Positions 60,949-64,000 of a stretch of DNA of 64,000 bases are shown piece by piece. Source of the DNA: Batkoa obscura (taxonomy: Eukaryota > Entomophthoromycota > Entomophthoromycetes > Entomophthorales > Batkoaceae); the NCBI GenBank assembly GCA_030770535.1, contig JASVEC010000002.1, positions 1,240,001-1,304,000 on the forward strand, in the 5' to 3' direction. The notes beneath the pieces were generated by a model that was given only the letters and a program-made list of their open reading frames with translations, did not search any database and was not told where the DNA came from. The position numbers and the translations under genes were made by a program. Position 1 is the stretch's first letter; each line of letters starts with the position of its first letter.

Positions 60949-62054
60949 GATTGTATTTTTATAAATGTTTTAAGTAGAAATGAATTGAACTTTTTAGTTT
61001 ATTTTTATATTTTTTGATCAAAGCTATGGATTTATTTTTAAATTAAATACTTTTATTTAGTTGCAATTTATTACTGCGGGTTTTTTAAATGATGCTAAAA
61101 TACTTTTAATGACTCAGTTAATGATTTCAATATCTTTGCAAAATAGCAATTTAATGTAAATTTTAAGAGTTTTGATATAGTAGTAAAATGAACTTCGGGT
61201 TTTTTTCTGTTCTTTTTAGTAAAGAGATTATTAACCAAATTAATTAATATAGATTAATAATATAGTTAGTTAAATTTTTTTTTCAGTTAAAAATAAATCC
61301 CATAGAGGAATCCAAAAATTCTGGCTACCTTAAATACTTTCAATTTCAAAACTTTGAACAGTTGGTTTTTTTGCTTCTAATAATAACATCTTTCTCATCA
61401 AATAAAACCAAATTGAGTCTAAAAGAATATACATAAGAGTAATGAGGAAAATAGAAAGTATACATTCTGGATTGAAAGTAAACTGATTTAATTAGTTTGA
61501 TTAATAAAAGTTATTGCTTATATTTATTAAAATATTAAAAATGATGTTTTATTGAACAGAGATCCTATATATTACTATATATGTTCGATACTTGAAATTT
61601 AGGTTTTGAAGATAGAATATAATGTTATTGAACAAAATAAACAAATAATTTATAATATGTAATTTATATTATAAATTGACCAAATGAAGAAATTTGTTAT
61701 TATTTGCTTGATAAACGAAATAACCTAAGTAAATTGATTTAAAAAATAACAGTCAAATCAATATGGTTTTTATTAATAATATCAAACCTTTGATTTTTAT
61801 TGTTTAGTTATTCTTTATTAATTTATTTTGGGTTAATAAATGATAGCTTATAGAATGTCTTAGTTTTCAATCTGATGGTCAACATATATAAATAAAATAA
61901 TAATTTAAAATCATAGTTTGAAATTTGTTAATGTTAATGTTAATGTTATCATTGTTTACTTTATTTAGCTGTTTATTAATATAAATAAGAACAATCAATA
62001 GTTTATATAGGTTAAAATTAAATTAATTATTAAAACAAACTATATCTTTTTTAT
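60949..62054. other. Intergenic region, 1.1 kb
   Basis: Upstream of the DMT transporter and downstream of GET3. Very AT-rich with no gene, RNA or family A element. Confidence 0.5.
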
Positions 62055-63365
62055 TTAATTTGGAGGTTGATAAGGAGTGACCAACATTTCTGAAAATTCC
62101 AATAATGCTTTTGGACCACGTACTTCATTTGTAAGTAATGGTAATGTAACAATATGAAAATCATCATAAAGTTCATAAATTTGTTCTAAATATTTTTGTT
62201 GCATTTTATATCGAATTCGACATTGTTCACAGTTAGAATCTGGACCTGGGAATAATAATTGATTAACTACGATATTATGAGTATCAATTTCTTGAGCTGT
62301 TAACTCTTGAATCATTCGTTCTGTTTCGTACAATGATAAAAATTCCGATATACATACACATACAAAGGTTGCTAAATCCTAATATCAAAGTTGAAATATG
62401 TCCTTGTTTTATAGTATATAAAATACTTACTGGTGATTTTAATTGCTTACTAATACCTGAAATACTATCTTGAAGTCCTTTTAATTTATCAAAAAATTGA
62501 TCTGGAGAAGCACCTTCTGGCATACTTGAAGACATCTAAATAAAAATAATAATTAATCTCCTTTTATACAATAAACTATAATTCCACTTACTGTACTAAG
62601 ATAAGGACTCAATTGATTTTGAAACCCAGCTAGTTTTTCCAAAACTTTACTAATAGTGGTTGGTAACTGTAAAAATCTTAATGTATGTCCAGTTGGAGCA
62701 GTATCAAATACTACACAAGAATAGTCTTTTGATTTGGTTAATTCAGCTATTTCACGTAAAGAAGCAGCTTCATCAATTCCTGGTAATGTTTTCAATACAT
62801 CAGCTATAAAATCTCCAAAGATATTGCCATCACCTACAATTGATAATTAGTTACAATTTGATTGTTGAGTTTAAAATATAATAAGCTTACTATTTTTAAA
62901 TAATTCTCGAGTCGTTGAAGTTGGATCAATTTCCTGTTGTTTTGTGTTTTTAATAAGTGCTTTAAATAAAATAGAATAAAACAAAGTTTTCTTACCATAG
63001 CATATAAATTATCGAAACCTTTGATTAGAGTAGGTTCTTTATTAATCTTTTGACTAAAAGCATCTGATAAATTATGAGCTGGATCGGTGGAGATCAATAA
63101 TACGCTTTTTCTAACTTTAGATAACTGAACAGCTAAAGAACAACTATAAAAAAAGCAATAAATAAATTAACTAGTCCTTTTCCTTGCTCTCTTTTATTTT
63201 AACTTGGAATCAAAATTCAACTTACCTAGTAGTCGTCTTTCCAACACCACCTTTTCCACCAACAAATACCCATTTTAAAGAAGTTTGTTCCAATATGTTA
63301 CGTAAGGAGCCTTCTAAAGGTTCAAATTCTCCTTCATGGTCACTTAAATCAGATAAGTCAGACAT
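62055..63365 (-). CDS. GET3: ATPase GET3 (ArsA/TRC40 family)
   Basis: Cytosolic homodimeric ATPase that carries tail-anchored proteins to the Get1/Get2 receptor in the ER. About six exons from ATG 63363-63365. The N-terminus [20 protein letters not shown] leads to the deviant P-loop [12 protein letters not shown] (about 36-47). Then come [16 protein letters not shown] (switch I), [19 protein letters not shown] (switch II), [20 protein letters not shown] and [10 protein letters not shown]. The Cys pair NCEQC binds the dimer-bridging zinc. C-terminus [19 protein letters not shown]. All catalytic and zinc residues visible are present. Length about 325 aa is slightly below the yeast protein (354). 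Exon borders are by splice consensus. Confidence 0.95.
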
Positions 63366-63935
63366 GCTTGATTTTTTTCAAATTCAAAGTTAGTGAGCTG
63401 TTCAATATTTTTCTAAAACTATAAGTTGATGATTTTTTTAATGACCAATTAAATTATAATGTTGATTCACTAATTTTACTAAGGGTTTGGAGAGCTTTTA
63501 TGAAGCAAGAGTTTTGACAGTTGAGAGGTTTCAATTGTTGAAATATTAAATTTCAAATTTGTAGTTTTTTTTGATCAGAAATTTTAGTTTTTTTGTACTA
63601 ATTGATGAATTCAACAATACCAATTGTTTTTAAAATTTATAACTTAACAATTTATTCTAATATGAAAATTACAAACAATTGGAAAAAATAGCAGGAAAGC
63701 ATTATATATAAATTATTTATATAGAATCCTAATCCCCAAAAACATTTTCATTTTATTAATTTACCTATCTAATGTATCGCATACGACTAACTCATTCAAC
63801 CTTTACCCTTCACTACAAAAATTTATGGGATTCTTAATTATAAATAACCGCTGTTGATTGGTCCTAAAAACTTATTCAGAAAAATAGAACTGTAAATTTG
63901 GAATTTCGATTTTGGTAGCAATTTAAATTCTTAAC
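63366..63935. other. Intergenic region, 0.6 kb
   Basis: Divergent spacer between GET3 and the partial gene at the right edge. A TATATATAAATT string at about 63.70 kb is a possible TATA element for the latter, but not distinctive. Confidence 0.45.
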
Positions 63936-64000
63936 ATGCCACCAATACAAGGGTTAGCACAATTAATAACCACATTAACCTCAGAGCCTGAGAAGTATTT
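63936..64000 (+). CDS. Start of unidentified gene (cut by window edge)
   Basis: An ATG at 63936 opens MPPIQGLAQLITTLTSEPEK, which stays open to the end of the window with codon use and base composition like the neighbouring coding exons. Too short to identify. Could instead be a chance frame, but the sharp rise in C and G at this ATG supports a real exon. Confidence 0.5.
   Translation, partial: MPPIQGLAQLITTLTSEPEKY

Overview
The window looks like nuclear DNA of an early-diverging, strongly AT-rich fungus (roughly three quarters A+T by eye). A fungal-type chitin synthase, Opy2-like membrane anchors, HRD3, a DUF7137-like GPI protein and short introns (GTAAGT donors, TTTAG acceptors, about 45-70 bases) point to a fungus. 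An animal-type phenylalanine hydroxylase suggests an early lineage rather than an ascomycete yeast. No species is claimed. TAG and TAA both end clear genes, so the genetic code looks standard.

Layout. 1-14.2 kb: chitin synthase (cut by the left edge), a GPI-anchored surface protein, SMC5, a small coiled-coil protein and HRD3. 14.2-19.7 kb: a gene desert with short inverted-repeat elements. 19.7-21.2 kb: an intronless cytochrome P450. 22.3-26.5 kb: two identical 723-bp direct repeats, each carrying a secreted I78-type protease inhibitor gene, followed by a MAIP1-like mitochondrial gene. A decayed copy of the MAIP1-like gene's 3' end lies between the repeats. 27.4-33.6 kb: an SCP/Psr1-type phosphatase and two tandem Opy2-like membrane proteins. 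35.2-38.7 kb: a WrbA-type flavoprotein and an UNC93-like transporter. 38.7-46.8 kb: a repeat-rich zone with two identical tRNA-Thr genes, a broken UNC93 paralogue and about 13 copies of one short element. 47-51 kb: RPN6 and a decayed aldo-keto reductase. 52.4-64 kb: a gene-dense stretch with phenylalanine hydroxylase, RCL1, a coiled-coil nuclear-type protein, CCT3, a drug/metabolite transporter, GET3 and the first codons of an unknown gene.

Most genes are housekeeping genes with no operon-like logic: genome maintenance (SMC5), ER and proteasomal protein quality control (HRD3, RPN6, GET3, CCT3) and ribosome biogenesis (RCL1). The accessory content is the P450, the I78 inhibitors, the Opy2-like pair, the UNC93 family and the short elements. 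About 27 copies of one roughly 100-bp palindromic MITE-like element are scattered through intergenic DNA and decayed genes. One insertion can be compared with its empty paralogous site and shows a TATA target duplication. No CRISPR array, rRNA or LTR element was recognised. Exon borders were inferred by hand from splice signals and reading frame.
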